The notes under the pieces are model-generated. The model had not been told where the DNA came from. It was given only the letters and a program-made list of their open reading frames with translations, and made no database searches. A DNA stretch of 32,770 nt from Dehalococcoidia bacterium. GTDB taxonomy: Bacteria; Chloroflexota; Dehalococcoidia; GIF9; UBA5629. The position numbers and the translations under genes were made by a program. Location of the stretch: contig DUEX01000042.1 in NCBI GenBank assembly GCA_011170325.1, positions 1 to 32,770 on the forward strand, written 5' to 3'. Of this stretch, positions 8,618 through 19,602 are shown in pieces (positions within the stretch are counted from its first letter, which is position 1; the number at the start of each line of letters is the position of its first letter).

Positions 8618-8653
8618 TTGGGAAAACCACCATTAAGCATGGCCCCCTTAAAC

Positions 8654-11251
8654 TCATCTTCCACAGCAATGCTTGTATTTCTTGCCTGAGCCGCAGGGGC
8701 AGGGGTCGTTGCGGCCGACTTTTTTGCCGGCTGGGACAGCGACTTTTTGAGGTTGTTTAGGCGGGGCTTCTTTTTTGGTGATGCTGACTTTGTAGATGGT
8801 GTGGGCGACATCGTGCTGGATGTTGGCCAAGAGGCTATCAAACAAGGCGTGACCTTCTTTTTTGTAGACGACCAAGGGGTCAACTTGTCTCACGGCATAA
8901 AGACCTGCCCTTTGACGCAGGTGGTCCATAGCGGTCAGGTGCTCCATCCACAGGCTGTCGATGGTGCGGAGCATCACCAGCCTCTCTAATAGGCGCATGT
9001 TGTCAGTGCCTACCTCCTTCTCTCGTTGCTCGTATAATTGCTTGGCATAATCAATCAGCTTGTCACCGATTTGCTTCGGCTTCATCTGGGATAGGGCGTT
9101 GGCGTCTAGCTGAGGTGGCAAGGGTAAGATGGTGGCAGCATCTTCGATTAAGCCGGGGAAATCTGGCTCTATCAGGTCATCGCTGCAGCGGGCAGCTACC
9201 AGGTTCTTGATTTCATCTTGGACCATCGATAGGATATTTGCCTTGAGGTCAGCGCCGCCCAAGATTTTCTTTCGCTCGGCGTAGATTACCTCGCGGTGCT
9301 TGTTAACCACATCGTCGTAGTCGACGAGATGTTTGCGGATATCGAAGTGGTAGCCTTCAACCTTGACTTGGGCGTTTTCTATAGCTTTGCTGACCATAGA
9401 ATGCTCAATAGGTGTGTTTTCATCAAAGCCGGCCCAGTCCATAAAGCCTTTAACGCGGTCGCCTCCGAAGCGGCGGACAACATCATCTTCTAAAGAGACA
9501 TAGAAACGGGAGATTCCTGGGTCGCCCTGTCTTCCGGAGCGGCCTCGGAGCTGATTATCAATGCGTCTGGATTCGTGGCGTTCAGTGCCGATGATATGAA
9601 GCCCGCCAAGTTCAACCACCTTATTATGTTCCTCCTGCCATTCTTTCCTATCACGTCCGGCAGGATTGCCACCGAGGATGATGTCAACACCACGCCCTGC
9701 CATATTGGTGGCTACAGTCACGGCGTCTACTCGCCCGGCCTGGGCGATAATTCCGGCTTCCTTCTCATGGTATTTGGCATTGAGCACTTGACAGGGTATT
9801 CCTTTCCTTTTGAGAAGATCGCTTAAACGCTCCGATTTCTCGATTGAGACCGTGCCTATAAGCACTGGTCTACCCTGTTGGTGGAAGTTCTCAATCTCTC
9901 TGGCAATGGCTTTGAATTTGGCCTCTTCGTCTTTATAAATCTGGTCAGGGCTGTCGATGCGAATCATCGGTTCGTTGGTGGGAATGACAACTACTTCTAG
10001 CTTGTAAATCTTGTGAAACTCCTCGGCTTCAGTAGCTGCCGTGCCGGTCATACCAGCTAACTTCTGGTAAAGGCGGAAGTAGTTTTGAAAGGTGATGGTG
10101 GCTAAAGTTACGCTTTCCCGCTGAATTTTGACCCTTTCCTTGGCTTCGATAGCCTGGTGCAGCCCTTCAGAATACCTCCGACCGAACATCAGCCGGCCGG
10201 TGAATTCGTCGACGATGATAACCTGCCCGTCCTTGACAACATAATCGCGGTCTCTCTTGAACAAAACCTGGGCTTTAAGGGCGTTATCTAGGTATTGGGT
10301 TAAACTATAGTTAGCTGGGTCGTAAAGGCTGGGGGATTTAAGCAGTCCTTCCTTTCGGAGTGCTCTCTCCATCTTGGTAATGCCAGAGTCGGTTAAAACG
10401 ACAGTGCGCGTTTTTTCATCGATGGTATAGTCCTCGTCTCGCTTGAGCTGTGGAACCAATCGGGCAAAGACATAGTATTTTTGGGTGGCTTCTTCAGCAG
10501 CACCGCTGATAATTAGCGGGGTGCGAGCTTCATCAATAAGGACATTGTCTACCTCATCAACGATGGCGTAGTTGGGGGGGCGCTGGACGCACTGGGATAG
10601 GTCTAAAGCCATGTTGTCTCTGAGGTAATCGAAACCAAATTCGTTATTGGTGCCATAAGTTATGTCGGCTTCGTAAGCCTGGCGGCGGGTGATAGGGTGA
10701 AAGTGGGGCCAACGCTCATCTACTGGCTCACAACTAGGGTCATAAAGGCAAGCCGGGAGGTGTTCATCTGGATTCTGTTGAGGGTAGATGCTGGCAATGC
10801 TCATGCCTAGTGCATGGTATATAGGGCCCATCCAGTGAGCATCGCGCCTAGCTAAGTAATCGTTGACTGTGACCAGGTGGCAGCCTTTGCCGGTGAGAGC
10901 GTTCAGATACAGGGGGAGAGTAGCTACCAGGGTTTTGCCTTCGCCGGTTTTCATCTCGGCGATTTTACCCTGGTGGAGGACGATGCCGCCCATAAGCTGG
11001 ACATCGAAGTGGCGCTCACCTATGGTTCGTTTGGCAGCTTCCCTGACAGCAGCAAAGGCTTCAGGTAGAAGCTGGTCCAGAGTCTCGCCGTCTTTGAGTC
11101 TAGCCTTGAACTCATCGGTTTTGGCACGAAGTTCAGCCTCACTAAACCTACGGAGCTCAGGTTCCAGCGAATTTATCTGAGCCACAATAGGCTCAAGACG
11201 CTTTAATTCCGCCTCGTTGGAGTCGACAAGGCTGCCGAGCCATTTAAACAT
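8654..11251 (-). CDS. secA: Protein translocase subunit SecA
   Basis: 865 aa; [56 protein letters not shown]-terminal [24 protein letters not shown]. Confidence 0.98.
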   Translation of the reverse strand: MFKWLGSLVDSNEAELKRLEPIVAQINSLEPELRRFSEAELRAKTDEFKARLKDGETLDQLLPEAFAAVREAAKRTIGERHFDVQLMGGIVLHQGKIAEMKTGEGKTLVATLPLYLNALTGKGCHLVTVNDYLARRDAHWMGPIYHALGMSIASIYPQQNPDEHLPACLYDPSCEPVDERWPHFHPITRRQAYEADITYGTNNEFGFDYLRDNMALDLSQCVQRPPNYAIVDEVDNVLIDEARTPLIISGAAEEATQKYYVFARLVPQLKRDEDYTIDEKTRTVVLTDSGITKMERALRKEGLLKSPSLYDPANYSLTQYLDNALKAQVLFKRDRDYVVKDGQVIIVDEFTGRLMFGRRYSEGLHQAIEAKERVKIQRESVTLATITFQNYFRLYQKLAGMTGTAATEAEEFHKIYKLEVVVIPTNEPMIRIDSPDQIYKDEEAKFKAIAREIENFHQQGRPVLIGTVSIEKSERLSDLLKRKGIPCQVLNAKYHEKEAGIIAQAGRVDAVTVATNMAGRGVDIILGGNPAGRDRKEWQEEHNKVVELGGLHIIGTERHESRRIDNQLRGRSGRQGDPGISRFYVSLEDDVVRRFGGDRVKGFMDWAGFDENTPIEHSMVSKAIENAQVKVEGYHFDIRKHLVDYDDVVNKHREVIYAERKKILGGADLKANILSMVQDEIKNLVAARCSDDLIEPDFPGLIEDAATILPLPPQLDANALSQMKPKQIGDKLIDYAKQLYEQREKEVGTDNMRLLERLVMLRTIDSLWMEHLTAMDHLRQRAGLYAVRQVDPLVVYKKEGHALFDSLLANIQHDVAHTIYKVSITKKEAPPKQPQKVAVPAGKKVGRNDPCPCGSGKKYKHCCGR

Positions 11252-11260
11252 ATTTTTCTC

Positions 11261-12199
11261 CTATTCAAACATGGCGCCTATAGATAAGCCGGTATGGATG
11301 CGGTGTATAGCTTCACCGAGAAGTGAAGCTGTGGGCAAGACGGTGATTTTGCCCAGCTTCTTGTCCTTATTAACTGGAATGGTATCGGTGACGACTACTT
11401 CCTTAGCTGGCGATTTGGCTATTCGCTCAATAGCTGAGCCTGAGAAAACGGGATGGGTGCAGCAGGCATAAACTTCAGTAGCGCCATGTTCCAGGAGAGC
11501 GTCTACGGCGCCGACCAAGGAGCCAGCGGTATCAATCTCATCGTCGACGGTTAAGGCACGCATCCCCTCAATCTCACCGATGATATTGAGGGTTTCGGTA
11601 GCGTCGATATTTCCTATTCGCCTTTTTTCGATGATAGCCAGCGGAACATCGAGCTTAGCCGCTACATCTCGGGCGCGTTTGGATATACCGATATCAGTAG
11701 CTACTACTACCAAATCATCCAATGCTTTCTCTTTCCAGTAATCGCTGAGGATGAAAAGGGCAGTGAGTTCGTCAACAGGTATATTGAAGAAGCCCTGAAT
11801 TTGACCAGCGTGGAGGTCTACGGTCAATAAGCGGTTGGCACCAGCGGTGGTAAGAAGGTCAGCTATCAATCGGGCGGTGATGGGCACTCGAGGCTGGTCT
11901 TTCTTATCGGTGCGCCCATAGCCATAGTAGGGGATGACGGCGGTGATTCTGGCAGCTGAGGCTCGCTTGAAGGCGTCAATCATGATGAGGAGCTCTACCA
12001 GATTCTTATTGACCGGTGACGAAAGTGGTTGGATGACAAAGACATCTCGTTCGCGGACATTTTCCAGGATGCGGACGAAGATATTCTCATTGCTGAATTC
12101 GAAAATCTCAGCTTTGCCTAAAGGCAGGCCTAGGTATTCAGACACCGCTTGGGCTAGAGATGGGTGGGCATTGCCGCTGAAGACTTTGAGTTCATCCAT
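11261..12199 (-). CDS. prs: Ribose-phosphate pyrophosphokinase
   Basis: 312 aa; KVFSGNAHPSLAQAVSEYLG, YGYGRTDKKDQPRVPITARLIADLL, DLHAGQIQGFFNIPVD, PRPP-binding VDDEIDTAGSL. Confidence 0.97.
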   Translation of the reverse strand: MDELKVFSGNAHPSLAQAVSEYLGLPLGKAEIFEFSNENIFVRILENVRERDVFVIQPLSSPVNKNLVELLIMIDAFKRASAARITAVIPYYGYGRTDKKDQPRVPITARLIADLLTTAGANRLLTVDLHAGQIQGFFNIPVDELTALFILSDYWKEKALDDLVVVATDIGISKRARDVAAKLDVPLAIIEKRRIGNIDATETLNIIGEIEGMRALTVDDEIDTAGSLVGAVDALLEHGATEVYACCTHPVFSGSAIERIAKSPAKEVVVTDTIPVNKDKKLGKITVLPTASLLGEAIHRIHTGLSIGAMFE

Positions 12200-12306
12200 A
12201 AGTCACCCCTATTTATTTTTGTATAAAGTAATTATAGCACCAACGGATTGTTATGTCCCAGCGTTAAGTTTAAGGGTATGTTGCCTCCGTGTATAATGGT
12301 TTCCAA

Positions 12307-13002
12307 ATGGGCGAGGTGAGCGTTAAGCAAATCCTCGATTTGTTAGTTGAGGAGTATGGCAATCGTGAATGGCAGCCAGGCCAGAGTCCGCTCTCGGTGC
12401 TGGTTCAGACGATTCTCTCCCAGAATACATCGGATAGGAATTCTAAGCGGGCTTTTGAGTCTCTCTTGGCTTCTTTCGGTAATTGGGAAGACATAGCTGG
12501 TGCTGGTATCGATGATATTGCTGATTCTATTAAGGCTGGCGGGCTGGGAAGAGTTAAGGCGAAGTATATCGAGCAGGTGCTTGAGGAGATACGGCGAAAG
12601 CGAGATGGATTGGAGCTTGATTTCCTGAGGCGGCTTCCCTTGGGCGAAGCCAGAGATTGGCTGAGGCAATTGCCGGGAGTGGGTATGAAAACAGCTAGCT
12701 GCGTATTACTTTTCTCCTTGGGGATGCCGGCGTTACCAGTGGATACGCATGTTTTCCGTGTTGCCAAAAGGCTAGGCCTGATTGATTCTAAAGCCTCTGT
12801 GGAGCAAGCCCATAAACTGCTTGAGAGCCTTATCCCACCCGAAGATGTCTATCGGTTTCATCTTCTGTTGATAGAACATGGCAGGAAGGTATGCAAAGCC
12901 CAGCGTCCTCGCTGTTACCAATGTGAGTTGCGGAGACTGTGTGCTGATTACACCCTTCTAGCTCTTGACAGCAAAGAAGGCTATGAGTTATCGTATACCT
13001 AG
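12307..13002 (+). CDS. Endonuclease III-like DNA glycosylase (HhH-GPD, 4Fe-4S)
   Basis: LVQTILSQNTSDRNS, HhH LPGVGMKTASCVLLFSLGMPALPVDTHVFRVAKRLG, FeS motif CKAQRPRCYQCELRRLC. GTG 12289 is alternative. Confidence 0.9.
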   Translation: MGEVSVKQILDLLVEEYGNREWQPGQSPLSVLVQTILSQNTSDRNSKRAFESLLASFGNWEDIAGAGIDDIADSIKAGGLGRVKAKYIEQVLEEIRRKRDGLELDFLRRLPLGEARDWLRQLPGVGMKTASCVLLFSLGMPALPVDTHVFRVAKRLGLIDSKASVEQAHKLLESLIPPEDVYRFHLLLIEHGRKVCKAQRPRCYQCELRRLCADYTLLALDSKEGYELSYT

Positions 13003-13678
13003 TGGCACGAGGTATACGAATGCAGTTAGGAGCATTGGCACAGTGGAAGCGTTTTATTCTACATTACTAGCTGTATCCGCTTTTTGCCTGGGGGCGTGTC
13101 CCTTTTCAGTATGGGTCGGTCAGTGGTTGTTAGGCAAAGACATAAGAGATTATGGAGACGGTAATCCTGGTGCGGTCAACGTCTTCCGAGCCGGAGGTCG
13201 TAAATCAGCTTATCTGGCTGCAATTCTGGACATAGGAAAAGGTGTACCTTTTGTAGTCCTAGCACATTCATTCTTTGGACTCACTGAGGTGGCAGTTATG
13301 GCGGTTGGATTGAGCGCTATATTGGGACATGCCTTCTCCCCCATACTTCGGCTGAAAGGTGGTAAGTCGCTAGCAGTCACTGCTGGTGTCCTCTTAGCGT
13401 TGCCTCAACATGAGGTGCTGGTTGTGCTTCTCATCTTTATGTTTTTTGGTTTTCTAATTATAGAAATCGATGCTTGGAGGGTGATGCTTGGCGCAGCAGG
13501 TTCATTGATTTATTTGGTAACTACAAAGGGAAGCTCATGGGAAGCAGTATTTATGCTGTGTGTGCTTGTAATATTAGCAGTAAAACATTTTGACGACCTG
13601 CAAACTATTCCCAGATTCAAAGGAAGACTCATCAGTTGGCTTAGGTCAAGGAAAACGGCGGACTTAAGCCGGCAATAG
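12965..13678 (+). CDS. plsY: Glycerol-3-phosphate acyltransferase PlsY
   Basis: Hydrophobic, with GDGNPGAVNVFRAGG and LGHAFSPILRLKGGKSLAVTAG motifs. Start may lie downstream of 12965. Confidence 0.88.
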   Translation: MTAKKAMSYRIPSGTRYTNAVRSIGTVEAFYSTLLAVSAFCLGACPFSVWVGQWLLGKDIRDYGDGNPGAVNVFRAGGRKSAYLAAILDIGKGVPFVVLAHSFFGLTEVAVMAVGLSAILGHAFSPILRLKGGKSLAVTAGVLLALPQHEVLVVLLIFMFFGFLIIEIDAWRVMLGAAGSLIYLVTTKGSSWEAVFMLCVLVILAVKHFDDLQTIPRFKGRLISWLRSRKTADLSRQ

Positions 13679-13691
13679 CAGGATTGAGAGC

Positions 13692-14840
13692 ATGCTGTAT
13701 CAGATAATAATAGCCGTTGGCCTGGTTAGTTTTGCGCTTAATCTCATCCTCAATTTGAGAACCCTCAGGACGCCGAATAGTGGCAGTAAGATACCCGAGC
13801 CAGCACCTCTTGTCTCCGTACTTATCCCGGCGAGGGATGAAGAGGCAAATATAGAAGCCTGCTTAGAATCTCTGCAGAACCAGGATTATCCCAATTTTGA
13901 GATTTTAGTGCTGGATGACAATTCTTCAGATAGCACGGCTGACCTTGTGAGTCAGATAACAGCTAGGGATAACCGTGTCCGACTGATAAGAGGTGAACGC
14001 CTTCCTGGAGGCTGGGCGGGTAAGCCCTTTGCCTGCTATCAGCTTGCTAAAAGGGCCAGGGGTTCTTGGCTACTATTTGTTGATGCCGATACCACACACG
14101 CCCCTCACATGCTACGCAGCGTGCTTGCGCTGGCTCTTGAGCTTAAACCTTCCCTACTCTCTGGATTCCCTCGCCAGCTTGCTAATTCCCTCCCTCAGAA
14201 GGTAGCAATCCCGGTATTATACTTTGTTATCCTGAGCTGGTTACCGCTGTGGTGGCTCCAGCATTCTAAAGAACCGAAGCCATCGCTGGCTATCGGTCAG
14301 TTCCTCCTGTTTTCTAGAGAGGAGTACTGGCGGATCGGCGGACACAAGGCAGTAAGGTCTAGAATACTGGAAGACGTCTGGCTAGGGGTTGAAGTGAGCA
14401 GGCATGGTGGCCGGCATATGGCGGTTGATTTATCGCCAGTGGTTTCATGTCACATGTACCGAAACTTGGGGGCGATGTGGGAGGGCTTCATCAAGTGGAT
14501 GTATTCAGTGGTAACATTATCCGCGGCAGCGCTGTTTGGGCTGATGGTAGCCGGCTATGTTTTCTATTTGGCGCCGTTCTACTGGCTTTGGAATGAGTTA
14601 TTTGTGGTGACTGCTCCTACGGATTGGCGACTTATCATCATTTTCCAGGTAGCTATGATAATGGTTATGCGCTGGATACTAGATAATCATTTCAAGGAAC
14701 CTGCTGTTTCAACTTTCCTGCACCCGGTGGGGTTCTCATACCTTTTCCTAGCTGCTCTTTATGCCTGTTCGCGGCAAGTAGTCGGCAAAGGGATTCGCTG
14801 GAAGAATCGGCTATACAGCAAGGGATCAGGCGTGGACTAA
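13692..14840 (+). CDS. Glycosyltransferase family 2, membrane-associated
   Basis: VSVLIPARDEEANIEACLESLQNQDYPNFEILVLDDNSSDST and FVDADTTH; C-terminal transmembrane segments. Confidence 0.88.
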   Translation: MLYQIIIAVGLVSFALNLILNLRTLRTPNSGSKIPEPAPLVSVLIPARDEEANIEACLESLQNQDYPNFEILVLDDNSSDSTADLVSQITARDNRVRLIRGERLPGGWAGKPFACYQLAKRARGSWLLFVDADTTHAPHMLRSVLALALELKPSLLSGFPRQLANSLPQKVAIPVLYFVILSWLPLWWLQHSKEPKPSLAIGQFLLFSREEYWRIGGHKAVRSRILEDVWLGVEVSRHGGRHMAVDLSPVVSCHMYRNLGAMWEGFIKWMYSVVTLSAAALFGLMVAGYVFYLAPFYWLWNELFVVTAPTDWRLIIIFQVAMIMVMRWILDNHFKEPAVSTFLHPVGFSYLFLAALYACSRQVVGKGIRWKNRLYSKGSGVD

Positions 14841-14890
14841 AATCAAGTTAAGCGTTGGCATTCGTGGATCAAGCTTGAGCCAACTCCAAG

Positions 14891-15679
14891 TCACAAAGAG
14901 AGACGTGAACATGAATACCGCCTTGGTTCAGGCATCCACTCCCGAGAAATATTGACGTTGACAGGCAACCTAACTATGAACTCGGTTCCCTCGCCCAATA
15001 TGCTGTTAACCTTGATATCTCCGCCGTGAGCTCGCACTATCTTTCTGGCGATGGCTAGCCCTAAACCGATGCCGGTTTTGGCTGCGGAAGTGTCAACTCG
15101 GTAGAAGCGCTTGAAGACGTGAGGTAGCTGTTCGGGGGGTATTCCTGGGCTGGTATCAGACACAGTAATTTCAATAAAGTCAGCGGAGGGTTGCTGTGCA
15201 GCGATGCTTATCTTACCTCCAGCTGGAATGTGTTTTAAGGCGTTGTCCAGCAGGTTGCTGAAGACTTGCTCCAAGCGGTCGATATCGCCAATCACAGGTG
15301 ATAAAGGCTTGATATCCGCTGCCATTTGTAAGTCTTTCTCTTCTGCCCGCATCATGAAAATCTCGTGGCAGTGTTGCAGAAGTTCCTCTGTATCTACTGG
15401 CCCCTGCGCCATCTGTATCTGTCCAGATTCCATCCGAGAGAGCTCAAGGAGTTCATCTACCAAACGTATCACACGCTTGGCCTCGTCCTCGATGACACTG
15501 GCGGCCTTAAGCTGAGCTTTTTTGTCCTTAGCAGTTCCATCGAGTATGGCTTGGGCAAATCCCTTGATAGAGGTAAGCGGGCTTCTTAGCTCGTGAGAGA
15601 CATCGGCTACAAAGTCGCGCAGCGCCTGCTGTTTATGGTCGCTTTGCATATCGCTATACACTGGCAGTGAATTGTCCAC
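14891..15679 (-). CDS. Sensor histidine kinase, HisKA + HATPase_c, no recognisable sensor domain
   Basis: H-box ADVSHELRSPLTSIKGFAQ, N box FSNLLDNALKHIP, G boxes VSDTSPGIPPEQ and GIGLGLAIARKIVRAHGG. Confidence 0.88.
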   Translation of the reverse strand: MDNSLPVYSDMQSDHKQQALRDFVADVSHELRSPLTSIKGFAQAILDGTAKDKKAQLKAASVIEDEAKRVIRLVDELLELSRMESGQIQMAQGPVDTEELLQHCHEIFMMRAEEKDLQMAADIKPLSPVIGDIDRLEQVFSNLLDNALKHIPAGGKISIAAQQPSADFIEITVSDTSPGIPPEQLPHVFKRFYRVDTSAAKTGIGLGLAIARKIVRAHGGDIKVNSILGEGTEFIVRLPVNVNISREWMPEPRRYSCSRLSL

Positions 15680-15762
15680 ACGACAAAATCATACTTTGAG
15701 CAAAATAGCAAGACTTAGTCCACATTAGATCAAGCTGTTATTGTGGGAAAAGGATTCCTCTA

Positions 15763-16515
15763 TTACTTTTTGATGCTGAATGTGTAGGAGCACAGTGAAA
15801 TCATTGCCACAGCGAATGCCACCAAGATAAGAATTTCAATATAGGCTGGCAAAAGAGGATTTGCCCCACTAAAGGTAGCCCAGCGAAGGGCATCGACACC
15901 GTATGTCAGAGGGTCTATGTAGCTCAACATTTTTAACCAGTCTGGGGACGAAGTTAGAGGGAAAAGCGCTCCGCTCAAGAAGAACATCGGCATTACTACC
16001 AAACTCATTATCAAGTTGAATCCCTCCATACTTTCCATAAAAGATGCAATCATTAAGCCAATGCTTACCAAACCGACTGAAATGAGTATCATGAGAGGCA
16101 CGAGCAGAAGGAAAGAACAAGGTGTTAGCTGAATGCCTACTAGGGGTGAAAGTGGGAGCAGAATGAAGCCTTGAAGCAGTGCGCTGGTTCCGCCGCCTAA
16201 AGCTTTTCCAATTACTAGAGAAGAACGTGAAACTGGCGCCACCAGAATTTCTTTTAGAAAACCAAACTCTCTATCCCATATCACCGAGACTCCGGACCAG
16301 ACGGAGGTAAATAGAAGGGTCATTCCAACGATGCCTGGGAAAATGAAGGATTGATAGTTCTGTATGCCGGGCATTTCAATAACTCGCATTCCGGTGCCAA
16401 AAATCAGTAACCAAAGTATAGGCGTGATTAAGGAGGAAATTATTCTGGACTTTTCTCGCCAGAATCTGATAACTTCCCTGTGCCAAATCCCGTGGATTTT
16501 CTTAAGCTCACTCAT
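15763..16515 (-). CDS. ABC-2 type transporter permease
   Basis: 250 aa hydrophobic protein with FFLSGALFPLTSSPDWLKMLSYIDPLTYGVDALRW; coupled to the adjacent ATPase. Confidence 0.9.
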   Translation of the reverse strand: MSELKKIHGIWHREVIRFWREKSRIISSLITPILWLLIFGTGMRVIEMPGIQNYQSFIFPGIVGMTLLFTSVWSGVSVIWDREFGFLKEILVAPVSRSSLVIGKALGGGTSALLQGFILLPLSPLVGIQLTPCSFLLLVPLMILISVGLVSIGLMIASFMESMEGFNLIMSLVVMPMFFLSGALFPLTSSPDWLKMLSYIDPLTYGVDALRWATFSGANPLLPAYIEILILVAFAVAMISLCSYTFSIKK

Positions 16516-17537
16516 CTGGTTCGCCTCCTTCTCATCATATATATTCTGGCAAGCGATTCGGCTTCTTCCGCTCTTATCTCTCGTCCTGTATAGTAAAGGA
16601 ACACATCATTTAGCGTTGGGTGGTGGATAGATACAGAATTAACTTCCACTCCAATTTCGGTTGCAATTTTAATTAATTTGGGTATGAGTTTCTCAGCATC
16701 TTGTACAGTTAGCCGCAAGGCATCTTTTGAGAAGTCTACGTGGGGGGCGAGTTCAAGTTCGGTCAGTCTAGTGGCTAACTCTGCTGGTTTGGCTGTGGTG
16801 ATGGATATTATATCGCCTTTTAGAGCACTCTTCAGGTTTGTTGGAGTATCCACTATCTTTACTTCGCCGTAGTCGATAATGGCAACCCTGTTGCACAGCC
16901 TTTCAGCCTCTTCCATGTAGTGTGTGGTTAAGATAATGGTAATTTTCAGCCTGCGAGCCAGTTCCTCAATGTATGTCCATATGTGTTCTCTAGTTTGAGG
17001 GTCGAGTCCAAGTGTTGGCTCATCGAGGAAAAGAACTCTCGGATTGTGAAGCAAACCTCTGGCTAGTTCTAATCTCCTTCTCATTCCGCTGGAGTAGGTT
17101 CTCATGAGCGAATCTGCTCTATCTTCTAATCCCACCAGATTTAGAACTTCTCCTATACGCTGTTTAGTTAGGTCTGCTGGCATATCATAAAGGCAGGCAT
17201 GAAGCTGTAGATTTTCTCTGCCAGTGAGGCGGTCGTCGATGCTTGGGTCCTGGAAAACGATGCCGATGTTCCTTCTAACATCGGCTGGCTGTCTCAATAT
17301 ATCAAAGCCATTTACAGTGGCGCTGCCTGAAGAAGGGTTGATTATGGTGCACAGCATAGAAATTATCGTTGTTTTGCCGGCACCGTTTGGACCGAGTAGC
17401 CCGAATACCTCGCCGTAACCTATCTTAAGGTTTAGTTTATTTACAGCGATGAGGTTGCCATATCGTTTGGTTAAATCTTTAGTGTCAATGGCAAATTTTG
17501 CTTCCATTGTGCCTACCGTGAACTTTTCAATTTGCAT
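16512..17537 (-). CDS. ABC transporter ATP-binding protein (DrrA-like)
   Basis: Walker A GPNGAGKTT, signature YSSGMRRRLELARGL, Walker B VLFLDEPTLGLDP; overlaps the permease start by 4 bp. Confidence 0.95.
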   Translation of the reverse strand: MQIEKFTVGTMEAKFAIDTKDLTKRYGNLIAVNKLNLKIGYGEVFGLLGPNGAGKTTIISMLCTIINPSSGSATVNGFDILRQPADVRRNIGIVFQDPSIDDRLTGRENLQLHACLYDMPADLTKQRIGEVLNLVGLEDRADSLMRTYSSGMRRRLELARGLLHNPRVLFLDEPTLGLDPQTREHIWTYIEELARRLKITIILTTHYMEEAERLCNRVAIIDYGEVKIVDTPTNLKSALKGDIISITTAKPAELATRLTELELAPHVDFSKDALRLTVQDAEKLIPKLIKIATEIGVEVNSVSIHHPTLNDVFLYYTGREIRAEEAESLARIYMMRRRRTR

Positions 17538-17696
17538 GAAATACCTCGAGGTTGATCCTATCTCATTTCTGCAGTCGGGGCACGACTTTGGTGGTAGAAG
17601 AGGGCGGTATAGAAAGCCTTTTTGTTATCAGAATTGTGATTGGCTGTCAACTGAGTTTTTTGGTTCCATTTTTAGCAGAGCTGTGTTTTTTAGGTC

Positions 17697-18938
17697 TTAG
17701 TCTACTCCTGGGGTAGGGAAGCGATGGCACAGGGAGGCTACCTGCTCAGTTGCTTCTTTTTCGGTCTTTTTGTCGCCGATGTGGGAAAGTACTTTGGTGA
17801 TGAGAGAGGCGATTTGTTTCATTTCCTGAGTGCCAAAGCCTCTGGTGGTGACGGCCGGCGTGCCCAATCTGAAGCCGCTAGCAACTTGTGGTGGTTTGGG
17901 GTCAAAGGGGATGGCATTCCTGTTTACTAAGATGCCAGCGGCTTCAAGAGCTGCCTGGGCAGTTTTACCGGTTATTCCAGTTGGGGTAAGGTCAACAAGG
18001 ATAAGATGGTTATCGGTGCCTCCGGAGATCAGGCGCAAACCATGCTGCTGAAGTTCAGCGGCAAGAACTGCAGCATTTTCTATGACTGCCTTTTGGTAGC
18101 TGGTGAACTCTGGCTGCATGGCTTCAAAGAAGGTAATTGCTTTGGCAGCAATGGCGTGCATCAGCGGCCCCCCTTGCATTATAGGGAAAACGGCGGAATC
18201 GATTTTTGAAGCCAACTCTTGTTTACATAAGATAAAGCCACTGCGCGGACCGCGTAAGGTCTTATGAGTGGACGAGGTGACTACCTCAGCGTGAGGAACT
18301 GGGGAAGGATGCAAATTGGTAGCTACTAATCCAGCTACATGAGCCATATCTGCTATAAGTTGGGCACCTGTGACGTCGGCAATGCGGTGGAAGCGCTCAA
18401 AATCTATGATTCGAGGGTAAGCGCTGGCTCCAGCGATAATTAGCTTCGGCTTGTGCTTTAGAGCCAGCTTTTCTATGTCATCGTAATCAAGCCTTTCAGT
18501 TTCCTGGTCAACTCCGTAGGGGATAAATCTATACCATCTGCCTGAGAAATTGACCTGAGCTCCATGAGTAAGATGTCCACCATGGCTTAAGCTCATCCCC
18601 ATAGCGGTATCACCAGGCTCAAGCAAGGCGAAATAGGCTGCCATGTTGGCTTGACTACCACTGTGTGGCTGGACATTGGCATGCTCAGTATTGAAGAGCT
18701 TTTTAGCTCGCTGGATAGCTAGGCTTTCAATAGCATCCATATTGGGGCAACCAGCGTAGTAGCGATGCTCTGGATAGCCTTCAGCATACTTATTAGTTAG
18801 AATAGAGCCTTGAGCTTGAAGCACCGCCCGGCTAGCGTAATTTTCGGCGGCAATAAGGTTTATGGTTTCCCTCTGCCGCCTGATTTCCAGCTCTAAAATT
18901 TTGGCAATTTCAGCGTCTTGTCGGCTTTCGTTAGTCAA
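17697..18938 (-). CDS. glyA: Serine hydroxymethyltransferase
   Basis: 413 aa; [37 protein letters not shown] motif [20 protein letters not shown]. Confidence 0.97.
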   Translation of the reverse strand: MTNESRQDAEIAKILELEIRRQRETINLIAAENYASRAVLQAQGSILTNKYAEGYPEHRYYAGCPNMDAIESLAIQRAKKLFNTEHANVQPHSGSQANMAAYFALLEPGDTAMGMSLSHGGHLTHGAQVNFSGRWYRFIPYGVDQETERLDYDDIEKLALKHKPKLIIAGASAYPRIIDFERFHRIADVTGAQLIADMAHVAGLVATNLHPSPVPHAEVVTSSTHKTLRGPRSGFILCKQELASKIDSAVFPIMQGGPLMHAIAAKAITFFEAMQPEFTSYQKAVIENAAVLAAELQQHGLRLISGGTDNHLILVDLTPTGITGKTAQAALEAAGILVNRNAIPFDPKPPQVASGFRLGTPAVTTRGFGTQEMKQIASLITKVLSHIGDKKTEKEATEQVASLCHRFPTPGVD

Positions 18939-19078
18939 TCATGTATCTCCGGGGGTATTTAGAGCATAATACCATTGCTCTTGGAGCCAGGTCAACATTT
19001 GTGAGATGATGCTTTGTTTGACAAGGGGCGATATCTTGCCGAAATTACCTAGTCTGTATATACTTTTATTCGGTTTGT

Positions 19079-19501
19079 TTGAAGAAGGAAGCGATAGTGA
19101 AGTCAGGTATTTGTAGAGCGGGATTGGGCGTAGTTTTAGTTATATTGGCTGTATTAGCTATGCTGAGTAGCGCTTGTGGCTCATCGCTGGAGTCAGAAGG
19201 TAATCAGTCGCCAATAATCTCAGGCCTCGAAGCCAATTATATGTATGTTTACCCGTTGGGTGCCTCTGAGATTCGATGTATTGCTTCAGACCCGGATGGT
19301 GACCAGGTGAGTTTTAAATGGTCGACCACTGGTGGCAGCTTTGATGGTGTTGGACCTGTCGTTGTCTGGGAGTCCCCGAATAGTTATGGGGACTATCATA
19401 TTATGGTTATTGTTAAAGATGGCAAAGGTGGTAGTGCTCAAGCTACTTTGACCCTCAGTGTGGTAACTAGACCAAGTTGGAAAGGCTGTTGTGGTCGATA
19501 G
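19079..19501 (+). CDS. Putative lipoprotein with single PKD/cadherin-like domain
   Basis: TTG start; lipobox-like MLSSAC; NQSPIISGLEANYMYVYPLGASEIRCIASDPDGDQVSFKWSTTGGSFDG... Confidence 0.75.
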   Translation: MKKEAIVKSGICRAGLGVVLVILAVLAMLSSACGSSLESEGNQSPIISGLEANYMYVYPLGASEIRCIASDPDGDQVSFKWSTTGGSFDGVGPVVVWESPNSYGDYHIMVIVKDGKGGSAQATLTLSVVTRPSWKGCCGR

Positions 19502-19602
19502 TAGCAGAGGCAACCGGACTACGGTTAGTGTATTGGGTCATCCATTTAGATTGTCAAGATGGCTGAGTTTATTTATACTTGACTCAATAATCTACAAAGG
19601 AG

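Noticed and set aside
8602-8883. 93-aa minus-strand ORF at the secA 3' end
   Set aside because: Alternative frame overlapping the confident secA C-terminus; no recognisable motif.
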